A stretch of DNA of 64,000 bases from Novosphingobium nitrogenifigens DSM 19370 (GCF_000192575.1 NZ_GL876933.1:656698-720697); one strand, 5' to 3'. Counted from the first letter of the stretch, positions 20,322 through 29,011 are shown. Notes: a model not told the origin generated them from the sequence alone. Numbers and translations are program-made.

Positions 20322-20393
20322 TTAACGTTTACCGTCTCGTTCAGCCATTGACGATAAATTAACCTTTCATGTTCATTGCTCCTATGGTTAATG
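20322..20393 (+). promoter_or_regulatory. AT-rich ctrA upstream region with CtrA-like half-sites
   Basis: The 287-bp gap before ctrA is notably AT-rich for this genome. It holds TTAAC at 20322-20326, TTAACC at 20359-20364 and GGTTAATG (reverse of CATTAACC) at 20386-20393. In Caulobacter CtrA binds TTAA-N7-TTAA and TTAACCAT-like half-sites. The spacing here does not give the full N7 dyad, so this is a tentative autoregulatory region. TTGACG at 20348-20353 could be a -35 but no good -10 pairs with it. Confidence 0.35.
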
Positions 20394-20457
20394 AAGCGCG
20401 CATCCCCTTCACCGGGGAACCAAGCCGCGGGGGCAAAGGCTAGGAAGGGATTGATCG

Positions 20458-21159
20458 ATGCGAGTTCTGCTGATCGAGGACGAGCCGACCACTGCCAAGG
20501 CGATTGAACTCATGCTTTCGGCAGAAGGGTTCAACGTCTATTCGACCGATCTCGGGGAAGAAGGCCTCGATCTCGGCAAGCTCTACGATTACGACATCAT
20601 TCTGCTCGACCTCAATCTGCCCGACATGCACGGGTACGACGTGCTCAAGAAGCTGCGCGTCGCCAAGGTGCAGACGCCGGTGCTGATCCTGTCGGGCATT
20701 TCGGAAATGGACAGCAAGGTTCGCTCGTTCGGTTTCGGTGCCGACGACTATGTGACCAAGCCGTTCCACCGCGAGGAACTGATCGCCCGCATCCATGCGG
20801 TCGTGCGTCGTTCCAAGGGGCATTCGCAGTCGGTCATCCGTACCGGCAAGCTTTCGGTCAATCTCGACGCCAAGACGGTCGAGGTCGATGGCGCCCGCGT
20901 CCATCTGACCGGCAAGGAATACGCCATGCTGGAGCTGCTCTCGCTCCGCAAGGGAACCACCCTGACCAAGGAAATGTTCCTCAACCATCTCTATGGCGGG
21001 ATGGACGAACCTGAACTGAAGATCATCGACGTCTTCATCTGCAAGCTGCGCAAGAAACTGGCGCATGCCTGTGGTGGGGAAAACTATATCGAAACCGTCT
21101 GGGGCCGCGGCTATGTCCTGCGCGATCCCGACGATCTGACTGAAATCGAAGCGGCCTGA
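20458..21159 (+). CDS. ctrA: Cell-cycle response regulator CtrA
   Basis: CtrA is the alphaproteobacterial master response regulator, phosphorylated through the CckA-ChpT relay, controlling cell cycle, motility and other genes. The 233-residue protein has a receiver domain with acidic pocket E7-D8-E9, phosphoacceptor D51 ([15 protein letters not shown]) and the TKPF Lys. An OmpR/PhoB-type winged helix follows (KLIDVF-type segment [13 protein letters not shown] and [12 protein letters not shown]). It ends EIEAA; in Caulobacter a terminal Ala-Ala is the ClpXP degron, so regulated proteolysis is likely. It is monocistronic with a strong terminator downstream. Identity to CtrA rather than another OmpR-class regulator is clear from the full-length pattern. 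Confidence 0.96.
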   Translation: MRVLLIEDEPTTAKAIELMLSAEGFNVYSTDLGEEGLDLGKLYDYDIILLDLNLPDMHGYDVLKKLRVAKVQTPVLILSGISEMDSKVRSFGFGADDYVTKPFHREELIARIHAVVRRSKGHSQSVIRTGKLSVNLDAKTVEVDGARVHLTGKEYAMLELLSLRKGTTLTKEMFLNHLYGGMDEPELKIIDVFICKLRKKLAHACGGENYIETVWGRGYVLRDPDDLTEIEAA

Positions 21160-21208
21160 TTCTCCTTGCCCCTTCGCGTCGTCCGGGTGGCGACGCCGCA
21201 ATCCCTGG

Positions 21209-21237
21209 ATGGCCCGCCTCATCGGCGGGCCATTTTT
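21209..21237 (+). terminator. Intrinsic terminator of ctrA
   Basis: Perfect 10-bp stem ATGGCCCGCC / GGCGGGCCAT with a 5-nt loop, followed by TTTTT. Confidence 0.9.
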
Positions 21238-21376
21238 CTTTGCTCGTCTCTCCCCGCAACCCTTTGCCCGCACGCCTTGCGATAGAGGCCATGCGTCAAG
21301 CCTCTGGATGCGACTTGTCGGGCGTGCGAGGACAAGGCACATTTGCAGGATAAGCAGCAGGGTGGGGAACCGTGTC

Positions 21377-22975
21377 ATGCCCAGGTGGCAGAACAAGCAG
21401 CGAACCATCACGCGGGACATTGCGGACTGGCGCGCCCCCCGCGTTGCGAGCGAAGGAGATCCCGTTGCCCGTTTTGCCGCGATGGGACGGATCTATGGTG
21501 AGATACTCGGATCGAGACGCGCGCCCGGGGTCCTGACGCTCGGCAGTGCCTGGTCGTTCAGCCGTCTGCTTTCGGGTGATGCCACGACGATCGCGACCGA
21601 TGGCATGGACCCGATCTGGCGCCTGCCGCATGACCTTGCTTTGCCTTCACCGGAAAACCCGGACGGGGCGATGGTCCTTGTCGGTGGGGGAGCCCGGCTC
21701 GGTGCGCTCAATGCCTTTCTCGAAGGGGATCATCGTCCGGGCGACTTGTCCCTGCGCACTTCGGGCTCGCACGATGGGCAAAGCGTGGCGGGGATGATCG
21801 GCACCGGCTCGCACGGCTCCACGCTGGGCTTCGGGGCGTTCCAGAACCAGATCAAGGGGCTTCACCTCGTCACCGGACCGGGGCGTTCGGTCTGGCTTGA
21901 GCCATATCCAATTCTCGATCCCGCGATCATCGCCGCGATCAGTACCGAACCGCCGATCCGCGATGCGGCCCTGTTCGACGGGGCGCTGGTGCATCTGGGC
22001 GGCATGGGCATCGTTTCGGCAGCCTTGCTCGAAGCGGCGCCGTTTTTCCTGATCGACGTGGTCAAGACCATGAAGCGGTTGACCGCCGCGGACATCGCCA
22101 TGTTGGCGAAGGGTGATTTTCGGGGCTTTGCAGCGTCATGCGGGCGAGACGAGATGCCCTATCACCTCGAAATCGTGCTGGACCCATATGCTCCGTTCGA
22201 GGGAGAGGGGCCCGAGCCGCGCCGGGGCGGCCGGCACGAGGCGATGATCACGTTCCATTTCCGGGTTCCCGACTGGGACATGCCGGTTCGGGGCATGATC
22301 GTACCGGCATCGCAAAGGCGCGAATTCGATCGGATCTATGACGGCCCCCTGGGGCGAATGATCATTCGCGTCGGGCGTCGCTTCGCCGGGGATCTCTTCA
22401 ATCTCATCCCGCCGCAGACGCTTTATCCGATCCTTTCGACCGATTTCCGGCGCTACCTCGGGCAGATGCGGTTGAGTTGGGGCAGGGCGACCGGCCCCTA
22501 TGTTCCGCGCACGTTCGGCGGCATCGAAGTCCCGTTGCACAACGACAGCTTCGCCTTTGCCCGCTCCGATCTCGAAACGGCGCTGCGGCGGATGACCGGC
22601 GCCTTCCGGGCGCGGGGCGGGGGGCATCTGGTGATGACGCTGCGGTTCGTGTCGCAGGCGGCCGGGGCGATGGCGTTCACTCGTTTCCCTGAAACGGTGG
22701 TGGTCAATTGCGACGGTGTCCGCACGACGCGGAGCCAGGCGGCGGTCCGGCGCATACTGGCCGCCCTGGAGCGCGATCCGGCGATCCCGTTCAGTCAGCA
22801 CTGGGGCAAGATGGGGGAATTCACGCAAGGGCGGTTGCGCCGGGAATACGGTGATCCGGGCGATCCCCGGCCGAGCCGGGCCCGTCGCTGGCGCGAGGCA
22901 CGGGAGACTTTGCTCGACCCGGCGATGCGGGCGGCTTTTGCCAGCGATGGCTTGCGCGAATGGGGCCTGGCCTGA
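21377..22975 (+). CDS. FAD-linked oxidase with PCMH domain and aldonolactone-oxidase-like C-terminus
   Basis: A 532-residue flavoprotein of the vanillyl-alcohol oxidase superfamily. The N-terminal FAD domain includes TLGSAWSFSRLLSGD, VLVGGGARLGALNAFLE and LRTSGSHDGQSVAGMIGTGSHGSTLGFG, the usual pyrophosphate-binding region. The C-terminus ends with HWGKMGEFT, similar to the HWGK motif of arabinono- and gulonolactone oxidases. Substrate is unknown; a sugar lactone or related polyol is a guess. No signal peptide is seen. The frame is open upstream through the ctrA terminator, so the ATG at 21377 (MPRWQNKQ) was chosen as the first plausible start. It converges on the efflux operon. Confidence 0.78.
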   Translation: MPRWQNKQRTITRDIADWRAPRVASEGDPVARFAAMGRIYGEILGSRRAPGVLTLGSAWSFSRLLSGDATTIATDGMDPIWRLPHDLALPSPENPDGAMVLVGGGARLGALNAFLEGDHRPGDLSLRTSGSHDGQSVAGMIGTGSHGSTLGFGAFQNQIKGLHLVTGPGRSVWLEPYPILDPAIIAAISTEPPIRDAALFDGALVHLGGMGIVSAALLEAAPFFLIDVVKTMKRLTAADIAMLAKGDFRGFAASCGRDEMPYHLEIVLDPYAPFEGEGPEPRRGGRHEAMITFHFRVPDWDMPVRGMIVPASQRREFDRIYDGPLGRMIIRVGRRFAGDLFNLIPPQTLYPILSTDFRRYLGQMRLSWGRATGPYVPRTFGGIEVPLHNDSFAFARSDLETALRRMTGAFRARGGGHLVMTLRFVSQAAGAMAFTRFPETVVVNCDGVRTTRSQAAVRRILAALERDPAIPFSQHWGKMGEFTQGRLRREYGDPGDPRPSRARRWREARETLLDPAMRAAFASDGLREWGLA

Positions 22976-22995
22976 ACGTTCAAGGGCGTCAGGCC
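22969..22995 (+). terminator. Hairpin overlapping the stop codon of the FAD-linked oxidase
   Basis: GGCCTGA (22969-22975, including the TGA stop) pairs with TCAGGCC (22989-22995). There is no U-tract, so a role in termination or mRNA 3'-end stability is only possible. Confidence 0.35.
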
Positions 22996-23069
22996 GCTCA
23001 CCCGGAGCGATCATACTGACTGGCCGTAAAGGTGCCGGGCCGTTCGCGAACCATCTTGTCCGCGAGGGT

Positions 23070-23111
23070 GCTGGTGCCGGCCGGGTGGGGTGGGGGATGG
23101 CCGGCACCAGC
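23070..23111 (-). terminator. 13-bp perfect inverted repeat after the efflux operon
   Basis: GCTGGTGCCGGCC (23070-23082) and GGCCGGCACCAGC (23099-23111) form a perfect 13-bp stem enclosing a 16-nt loop made mostly of G tracts on the plus strand. It lies 24 bp beyond the pump gene's stop codon, in the convergent gap, and has no U-tract. A further 9-bp repeat (23118-23126 with 23149-23157) spans the stop codon of the pump gene. Confidence 0.45.
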
Positions 23112-23135
23112 GGGGTGAGGCGAAGCGGTGCGTTC

Positions 23136-24698
23136 TTAGTGCGCTGTTGCTTCGCCTGCGGGGGCTTGTGGGGGAGGCGAACCTCCCGGAGCAGGGCGTG
23201 GTTGGGGACGCGGGGCGAGCCAGATGATTATCGCCCCGACCAGGAAAATGGCCGAACATCCCATGAAGACAGAATTGGTGGCGAGCGTCACCGCCTCGAT
23301 TGAGACCAGTCGTTCGATCATGCTCCGTCCGAACAGGCCCTGCTGAACGAGGTCTGCGGGGGGATGGATCAGGGCGACCAGTTCGGCATGGTTGTACTTC
23401 GTCTCGCGGTCCCACATCGTCGTCGACATCGAGGTGGCGATCGCGCCGGACAGGGTCCGCATGAAGTTCTGGATACCTGCGGCCGATGCGGTCTGTTCGG
23501 GACGGACCGACCCCAGCGCCAGTGCAGTCGTGCCGATGAAGAAGAACGGCATGCCCAGCCCTTGCAGGAATTGCGGCAGCGAGATGGTGAAGAAGTCCAT
23601 GCCCGTCACCCACCCGGTGCGCAGGAACGCCATCAATCCGAGCCAGGTGATGCCGAACGAGATCAGGGTGCGCACGTCGAACTTGGGCACCAGCGCGGCG
23701 GCGATCGGGGACATGATCACCGCCAAGACGCCCATGAAGCCCATGGCTTGCCCGGCGACGGTCGCGGTGTAGTCGAGATTGGTCTGCAGGAAGAGCGGGA
23801 TCAGCACGACTGCCGCGAAAAAGGCCGCGAACGAGGTGCTCTGCGTCAGCACCCCGATCGAGAAGCCACGGTAACGGAACACCGTCAGATCGACCACCGG
23901 ATCGCGCTCGGTCAGCTCCCAGATCAGGAAAGCGACGAAGAAGACCGCCGCGACAAGGGCGAGAACGATGATCAGTTCGCTGGAAAACCAGTCTTCCTCG
24001 CGCCCCTTGTCGAGCATGATCTGCAAGGCCGCAACCCAGATGACCATGAGGGCGAGGCCGATATAGTCGATCGGCTTTTTCAGCGTGGGGGTTTCATAGC
24101 GGGTGATGAGCCGCGCCGAGAGTACGCCGCAGATCGCCACGATCGGCAGGTTGATGAAGAAGATCCAGTGCCAGTTCCAGTTGTCGGAAATCCAGCCGCC
24201 GAGAATGGGACCGAAAATCGGCGCCGTGACCGTGGTCATGCTCCATAGCCCGAGCCCGGTATTGGCCTTGTGCGGAGGGAATATGCGCAGGATCAGCGTT
24301 TGCGACATCGGCATGATCGGACCGCCGCAAAGCCCCTGCATCACGCGGAAAGCGATCAGCGCCTCGAGACTGCGCGAGAGACCGCACAGCAGCGAGAACA
24401 GGCCGAACCCGATCAGCGCGGTCAGGAACACCCGCACCGCGCCGAACCGCCCGGCCAGCCATCCGGTCAGCGGCACGCAGATCGCCTCGGCCACCGAATA
24501 GGACGTGATCGCCCAGGTGCCCTGCGTCGGAGAGACGCCGAGGCTGCCCGAGATATGCGGGACCGACACGTTGGCGATGGTGATGTCGAGCACCACCACG
24601 AAATTCGAGAGCGCCAGCGCAAAGGCGCCGAACGCCATCATCGCCCCCTGCAGCGGGGGAGCCGATGGCGGCGCGAAGACGGGGGCGGGACCGGCCAC
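23136..24698 (-). CDS. DHA2 family MFS drug efflux pump (EmrB-like)
   Basis: A 520-residue inner-membrane proton antiporter of the 14-TM DHA2 group. The N-terminus carries FVVVLDITIANVSVPHISGSLG (helix 1, with the D of motif D1), then TQGTWAITSYSVAEAICVPLTGWLAGRFGAVRVF (motif A region) and LCGGPIMPMSQTLI. Long hydrophobic segments continue to about residue 495. The protein should act with the HlyD-type adaptor encoded 13 bp upstream and the NodT-type channel to expel hydrophobic compounds across both membranes. It is the last gene of the operon; substrates cannot be read from the sequence. Confidence 0.92.
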   Translation of the reverse strand: MAGPAPVFAPPSAPPLQGAMMAFGAFALALSNFVVVLDITIANVSVPHISGSLGVSPTQGTWAITSYSVAEAICVPLTGWLAGRFGAVRVFLTALIGFGLFSLLCGLSRSLEALIAFRVMQGLCGGPIMPMSQTLILRIFPPHKANTGLGLWSMTTVTAPIFGPILGGWISDNWNWHWIFFINLPIVAICGVLSARLITRYETPTLKKPIDYIGLALMVIWVAALQIMLDKGREEDWFSSELIIVLALVAAVFFVAFLIWELTERDPVVDLTVFRYRGFSIGVLTQSTSFAAFFAAVVLIPLFLQTNLDYTATVAGQAMGFMGVLAVIMSPIAAALVPKFDVRTLISFGITWLGLMAFLRTGWVTGMDFFTISLPQFLQGLGMPFFFIGTTALALGSVRPEQTASAAGIQNFMRTLSGAIATSMSTTMWDRETKYNHAELVALIHPPADLVQQGLFGRSMIERLVSIEAVTLATNSVFMGCSAIFLVGAIIIWLAPRPQPRPAPGGSPPPQAPAGEATAH

Positions 24699-24711
24699 GG
24701 GAAAGGCCTCC

Positions 24712-25830
24712 TTACTTGCCGCGCGTGTCGATCGTGGCGGTCATCGACAGCCCGATGCGCAGCGGATGCGCGGTCAGTTCGGCGCGGTCGAGCGCGATCC
24801 GGGTCGGCAGGCGCTGAACCACCTTGATCCAGTTGCCGGTCGCGTTCTGGGCCGGAATGACCGCCAGAGCCGATCCCGTGCCGCCTGAAAAGCCGACGAC
24901 ATGTCCGTGATAGACGACCTTGTCGCCGTAAAGGTCGGACGTCAGCTCCACCGGCTGTCCCGGATGGACATTGCGCAGCTGCCCTTCCTTGTAGTTCGCA
25001 TCGACATAGGCGTCGTTGATGGGAACAACGGCGAGCAGCACGGCCCCGGCATTGACGCGCTGCCCCACCTGAACCGTGCGCTGGGTCACGACGCCGTCGA
25101 TGGGCGCGCGCACGACCGTGCGTTCGAGATCGATGCGGGCCTGGTCGAGCTTGGCCTTGGCCGCCAGCACGTCGGGATTGGTTTCGACCGTGGTTCCAGC
25201 GACAAGCGCGTCGTTGGCCGCTTCCTGTCCGCTGGCATTGCCGCGTGCGGCCTGCGACTGCGCCAGTGCGGCCCGGGCGGCGGCAAGATTGCCTTGCGCA
25301 GAGGCAAAGGCATTGCGGGCCGACGTCAGTTCCTCGCCCGAGACGCCGCCGTCAGCGGCCAGTGCCTCGCGCCGGGTAAGGTCGATGCGGGCGCGGGCAA
25401 GATCGGCTTGCGCGATCGAGACTTGCGCCGTCATGCGGCGAATGTCGGCTTCGCGCTCGCCCACTTGCGCGCCCAGCGCAGTGCCGGTGGCGATGGTTTG
25501 CTTCACCCGGCGCACGGCTCGGGCATATTCGGCTTCGGCCGCGGCAAGGGCGATGCGGGCATCGACCGGGTCTATCACTACCAGCACGTCGCCCTTGCGG
25601 ACGATGCGGGTGTTGTCGACCAGCACTTGCGCGACCTGGCCGCTCGTCTGCGGCGTGACCTGGGCGATGTCGGCATTCACATAGGCGTTGTCGGTTTCGA
25701 CATAGCGCCCGCCTTCGATCCATTCATAGCCGAGATAGCCGATGGCCGCGACGGCAAGGACGCCGCCGAAGATCGTGAAGGCACGCTTGCGCGTCGTGGA
25801 GGAAGAACGGGAGGGATCGGTGTCGGCCAT
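24712..25830 (-). CDS. HlyD/EmrA family membrane fusion (periplasmic adaptor) protein
   Basis: A 372-residue adaptor with a short cytoplasmic N-terminus and one membrane helix (FTIFGGVLAVAAIGYLGY, about 18-35). A biotinyl-lipoyl-like half-motif follows (YVNADIAQVTPQTSGQVAQVLV), then a long coiled coil (about 85-190, Ala/Arg/Glu-rich) and the returning lipoyl half (VVRAPIDGVVTQRTVQVGQRV). This is the EmrA layout for pairing with DHA2 pumps. It ends 13 bp before the pump gene and starts 72 bp after the channel gene's stop. Confidence 0.92.
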   Translation of the reverse strand: MADTDPSRSSSTTRKRAFTIFGGVLAVAAIGYLGYEWIEGGRYVETDNAYVNADIAQVTPQTSGQVAQVLVDNTRIVRKGDVLVVIDPVDARIALAAAEAEYARAVRRVKQTIATGTALGAQVGEREADIRRMTAQVSIAQADLARARIDLTRREALAADGGVSGEELTSARNAFASAQGNLAAARAALAQSQAARGNASGQEAANDALVAGTTVETNPDVLAAKAKLDQARIDLERTVVRAPIDGVVTQRTVQVGQRVNAGAVLLAVVPINDAYVDANYKEGQLRNVHPGQPVELTSDLYGDKVVYHGHVVGFSGGTGSALAVIPAQNATGNWIKVVQRLPTRIALDRAELTAHPLRIGLSMTATIDTRGK

Positions 25831-25902
25831 GGGGTGATGGTCCTCAAGCGAATAGGGTGTCTGCGCCGGCCATGGGCGGCGCCGGAAAGGAAACGAGCGG
25901 GC

Positions 25903-27408
25903 TCACCCGGCGTGGAAGCCGCCGCCCAGGGCGCGCACGAGTTCGACGCGCACGCCAAGGACGCGGCCTTCGAGATCGGCGAGCAGCTGGCGATTGCGGA
26001 TCAGCGCATCTTCGGCGGAGAGGACCGAGAGATAGGGCGACAGGCCGCCGGTATAGCGCCGTTTCGCGAGATCCCAGGCTTCCTCCGAGCGCACCACGGC
26101 CTCGCGGGCAGAGCGGAGTTCGACGTCCAGCGCCTTTTGTCCGGCGGCCGCGTCCGCGACTTCGCGCACGGCCTGAACCAGCGTGTCGTCATAGAGTGCG
26201 ACGGCCTCGTCATAGCCGCCGCGCGCGGAGCGATAATCCCCGGCAAGGCGGCCTCCGGCAAAGAGCGGCAGAGTGATCGCGGCCTGAGCCTGCCCGTTGT
26301 CCGAGCCGCCCGCCGTCAGATTGGCGATGCCCAGCGATTGCGCGCCGATATAGGCCATGATGTTGACGTTGGGGAAATAGGCGGCGCGAGCGGCCTGGAC
26401 CCGTGCGGCGGCGGCTTCGGCCCGTGCCCGCGCGGCGGCGATGTCGGCGCGACGTCCGACCAGATCGAGCGCGAGACGCGGGGGCAGCGGCTGCATCTCG
26501 AAGCGTCCGGGCGCGGGGGGCGTGATGGCCAGCCCGCGATCCGGTCCCGCGCCGAGCAGGGCGGCGAGGCGGTTGCGGGTCAGCATCAGCGACTGTTCGG
26601 CAGCGGCGAGGTCGGCTTTCGCAACCGGTACGGCGGCCTCGGCCTGACGCTGTTCGGCCCGGGTGTCGAGGCCGTTGATCACGCGCTGTGTCACCAGTTT
26701 GGCAGTTTCCTCGCGAACGCGCAGCGAGGCGGCGCTGACATCGCGCAAGGCGGCATAGCGGCCAAGGTCGGCGTAGGCCGCAGCGACCGAAGTGGCGAGA
26801 GTCAGCCGTGCGGCATGGGCCTCGATCTCGGCGGCGGTCCGTTCTCCCACAGCCGCGCGCAAGGTGGCGCGATTGCGGCCGAAGAAGTCGAAGTCATAGC
26901 CGACATTGAGCGCGCCCGAGGCGCTGTCGTTCCACCCGTGCGGTACGAATTCGCGCGGATAGCCGTTGTTGTAGCTCTGCTTCACGCCGCCGATGGTGCC
27001 CGTTGCCGACGCGGTCGGAAGCAGGGCGGCCCGGGCGCTGCGGGCATAGCCTTCGGCCTGGCGGACGCGGGCTTCGGCCTCGGCAAGCGTGGGCGAGCCT
27101 TTGAGGCCTTCCTCGATCAGCGAGGTCAGCTGTGCATCGCCATAGTCGCGCCACCAGGCTTCGTCGGGCCATGCGCTCTTGCCCGCAGCGTTTTCGGCAG
27201 GGCCGTCGAGGCTGTGGGCCGCGACCGTTTCGGGACTGCGCAGGACAGGCGCCTTGCCCATCGGCGGAGGGACGCCGCAACCGGCAAGGGGGAGTGCCAG
27301 AAGGAGGGAAAGCACGGCCAGCCCTCGTTCCGGGGGCAACCGACGCCGTGAGGGACGGGCGTCGGATTGCCCCCGCAGGGAAAAGCGGTGCGAGGGAAAG
27401 GGAAGCAT
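25903..27408 (-). CDS. NodT/OprM-type outer membrane efflux lipoprotein
   Basis: A 501-residue TolC-family channel. The N-terminus has an Arg-rich stretch then LAVLSLLLALPLAGC, a lipobox with Cys44, so the mature protein is lipid-anchored to the outer membrane. WPDEAWWRDYGDAQLTSLIEEGL and the duplicated long helical regions (for example LAEAEARVRQAEGYA and AARARAEAAAARVQAARAAYFPNV) are typical of the OEP/NodT family. The start at 27408 has a GGAG Shine-Dalgarno 6 nt upstream. It is the first gene of the efflux operon, divergent from the TetR gene. Confidence 0.92.
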   Translation of the reverse strand: MLPFPSHRFSLRGQSDARPSRRRLPPERGLAVLSLLLALPLAGCGVPPPMGKAPVLRSPETVAAHSLDGPAENAAGKSAWPDEAWWRDYGDAQLTSLIEEGLKGSPTLAEAEARVRQAEGYARSARAALLPTASATGTIGGVKQSYNNGYPREFVPHGWNDSASGALNVGYDFDFFGRNRATLRAAVGERTAAEIEAHAARLTLATSVAAAYADLGRYAALRDVSAASLRVREETAKLVTQRVINGLDTRAEQRQAEAAVPVAKADLAAAEQSLMLTRNRLAALLGAGPDRGLAITPPAPGRFEMQPLPPRLALDLVGRRADIAAARARAEAAAARVQAARAAYFPNVNIMAYIGAQSLGIANLTAGGSDNGQAQAAITLPLFAGGRLAGDYRSARGGYDEAVALYDDTLVQAVREVADAAAGQKALDVELRSAREAVVRSEEAWDLAKRRYTGGLSPYLSVLSAEDALIRNRQLLADLEGRVLGVRVELVRALGGGFHAG

Positions 27409-27422
27409 CTCGACTCCGGAAA

Positions 27423-27503
27423 GTGACTGTACCGAACGGTCACTAGACGAATGTCACGCTTGATCGATTCCTGTCAAGTGCTATCTGTACGGAATGGTCA
27501 CTA
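27423..27503. promoter_or_regulatory. Divergent promoter region with two repeated operator-like sites
   Basis: The 85-bp gap between the NodT gene and the TetR gene carries two near-identical direct repeats, GTACCGAACGGTCACTA (27429-27445) and GTACGGAATGGTCACTA (27487-27503), 58 bp apart. The first lies in a dyad GTGAC-N11-GTCAC (27423-27443) and contains ACCGAACGGT. The second overlaps the TetR start codon. This fits a repressor that shuts off both the efflux operon and its own gene. Confidence 0.6.
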
Positions 27504-28123
27504 AGTGCAGACTCGCCCGCAGCAGCCCCGACGAACGGCGCGAGCACATTATCGCCGTCGCTGCCGAAGCCTTTACGCAGGAGGGCTATGGCGCGACATC
27601 GATGTCCACCATCGCGGCGCGGGTCGGCGGCTCGAAAGCCACGCTTTACAAATATTTCCCATCGAAAGAGGCCTTGTTCGGGGCTGTCATGGAGGAACGC
27701 TGCGCTCGCGTGCTGGCACCCTTGCGCGACTTGCGAGGCAGTGACAGCGACAATCTCGAAGAGCTCATGGCCGATTTCGGGGTTCGCTTCCTGACCAAGA
27801 TCTACGAGCAGGGCGCGCTTGATGTGCAGCGGATGATCTACAGCGACGGATCGCGCTTCCCGGAACTGGCGGCGGTGTTCTTTCGCTCGGGGCCGGATGT
27901 GGTCATGGTTGAACTCGCCGACATGCTCGGCCGGTTCCGCGAGTCCGGCGTGATCGAATGCGAGGATCTGTCTCTGGCAGCGGGGCAGTTCCTGGGCATG
28001 TTGCGGGGCGATTCCCACTTGCGCTTCACCATGGGCGTCGAGGCAGCGCCGCCTGCCGAGGAAATCGAACGGCAGGCCCGGATGGCCGCCCGCATCTTCG
28101 TGCGGGGGTTGTTGAAGCGTTAG
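27494..28123 (+). CDS. TetR/AcrR family transcriptional repressor
   Basis: A 209-residue regulator. The helix-turn-helix lies at about 17-64: RREHIIAVAAEAFTQEGY, then TSMSTIAARVGGSKATLYKYFPSKEALF, the canonical TetR fold. The C-terminal ligand domain is less conserved and resembles the AcrR C-terminal class. It is divergent from the tripartite efflux operon and is probably its local repressor, released by a pump substrate. No strong Shine-Dalgarno precedes the ATG at 27494; a repeat of the presumed operator covers it. Confidence 0.9.
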   Translation: MVTKCRLARSSPDERREHIIAVAAEAFTQEGYGATSMSTIAARVGGSKATLYKYFPSKEALFGAVMEERCARVLAPLRDLRGSDSDNLEELMADFGVRFLTKIYEQGALDVQRMIYSDGSRFPELAAVFFRSGPDVVMVELADMLGRFRESGVIECEDLSLAAGQFLGMLRGDSHLRFTMGVEAAPPAEEIERQARMAARIFVRGLLKR

Positions 28124-28148
28124 AATGCCGGGGCGGCGGTTTTGATTG

Positions 28149-28167
28149 ACCCGCGCGTGCGGGTTTG
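28149..28167 (+). terminator. Short hairpin between the TetR gene and trmB
   Basis: ACCCGC / GCGGGT with a GCGT tetraloop at 28149-28164, followed only by TTTG. It could be a weak terminator or a trmB leader element. Confidence 0.35.
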
Positions 28168-28182
28168 CCATCGCGCCGCGCC

Positions 28183-28902
28183 ATGACAGCGCACAAGTCC
28201 GGCGATCCGACCACGCTCAACCGTCTCTATGGCCGTGCCAAGGGCAAGCCCTTGCGCGTGGGCCAGCAGGCTCTGGTCGATACACTGCTGCCCCGCATTG
28301 CCGTTCCCGAAGAAGGCGAAGTCACCGCGCAGGCGCTGTTCGGACACGATTGCCCGCTCCATTTCGAAATCGGCTTCGGCGGCGGCGAGCATATGGCCTT
28401 TCGCGCCGATCTCCTGCCCGATCACGGTTTCATCGGTGCCGAACCGTTCCTCAACGGCGTGGCACAGGCGCTGACGCACATCGACGGCGACGGGGGCGCG
28501 CATCCGCCGCTATCGAACGTGCGCATCCACCACGGCGACGCGCTTGAAGTGCTGCGCCGGATTCCCGACGGTTCGCTCTCGTTCCTCTATCTGCTTCATC
28601 CCGACCCCTGGCCCAAGGCGCGCCATGCCAAGCGTCGCATGATGAACGACGGCCCGATCGAGCTGTTTGCGGCCAAGCTGCGTCCGGGCGGGGAGTTCCG
28701 TTTCGGCCACGATCACCCGATCTACCTGCGCCACGCCTTGATGGTCATGCGGCGCCATGCCGACAAGTTCGAATGGCTGGCCCAGACCCCGCGCGATTTC
28801 CAGAAGCGTCCCGGCGGCTGGCCGGAAACCCGCTATGAAGCCAAGGCGCGGGCGCAGGGGCACGAAGTCTGGTACTTCCGCTTCCGGCGCCGCCCCGATT
28901 GA
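28183..28902 (+). CDS. trmB: tRNA (guanine-N7-)-methyltransferase
   Basis: TrmB makes m7G46 in the tRNA variable loop using SAM. The 239-residue protein has FEIGFGGGEHMAF (the SAM-binding loop), HHGDALEVL, LLHPDPWPKARHAKRR (the family's PDPWPKxRHxKRR motif) and TRYEAKARAQGHEVW near the C-terminus. The start at 28183 (MTAHKSGDPT) was preferred over an ATG six codons upstream by family length; no strong Shine-Dalgarno separates them. Confidence 0.95.
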   Translation: MTAHKSGDPTTLNRLYGRAKGKPLRVGQQALVDTLLPRIAVPEEGEVTAQALFGHDCPLHFEIGFGGGEHMAFRADLLPDHGFIGAEPFLNGVAQALTHIDGDGGAHPPLSNVRIHHGDALEVLRRIPDGSLSFLYLLHPDPWPKARHAKRRMMNDGPIELFAAKLRPGGEFRFGHDHPIYLRHALMVMRRHADKFEWLAQTPRDFQKRPGGWPETRYEAKARAQGHEVWYFRFRRRPD

Positions 28903-29011
28903 CCGCTTAACATTCCGCTAACCAGCGTGGGCCTAGATTTTCCTTCGTGAAGAGGCGCCGGGTATCGATTGCGAATCGATGCAGGCGGCGTCCAAATCGA
29001 GGGAGCCGACC

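Noticed and set aside
21209..21376. N-terminal extension of the FAD-linked oxidase to the ATG at 21209
   Set aside because: It would start inside the ctrA terminator, and the extra 56 residues are Arg/Cys-rich without family similarity.
22951..23135. Mobile-element ends in the FAD-oxidase/efflux gap
   Set aside because: The inverted repeats are not at the ends of any transposase gene, and no target-site duplication is visible.
24901..27351. 816-codon plus-strand open frame opposite the efflux adaptor and channel genes
   Set aside because: It spans two real minus-strand genes and their gap; no Shine-Dalgarno and no domain.
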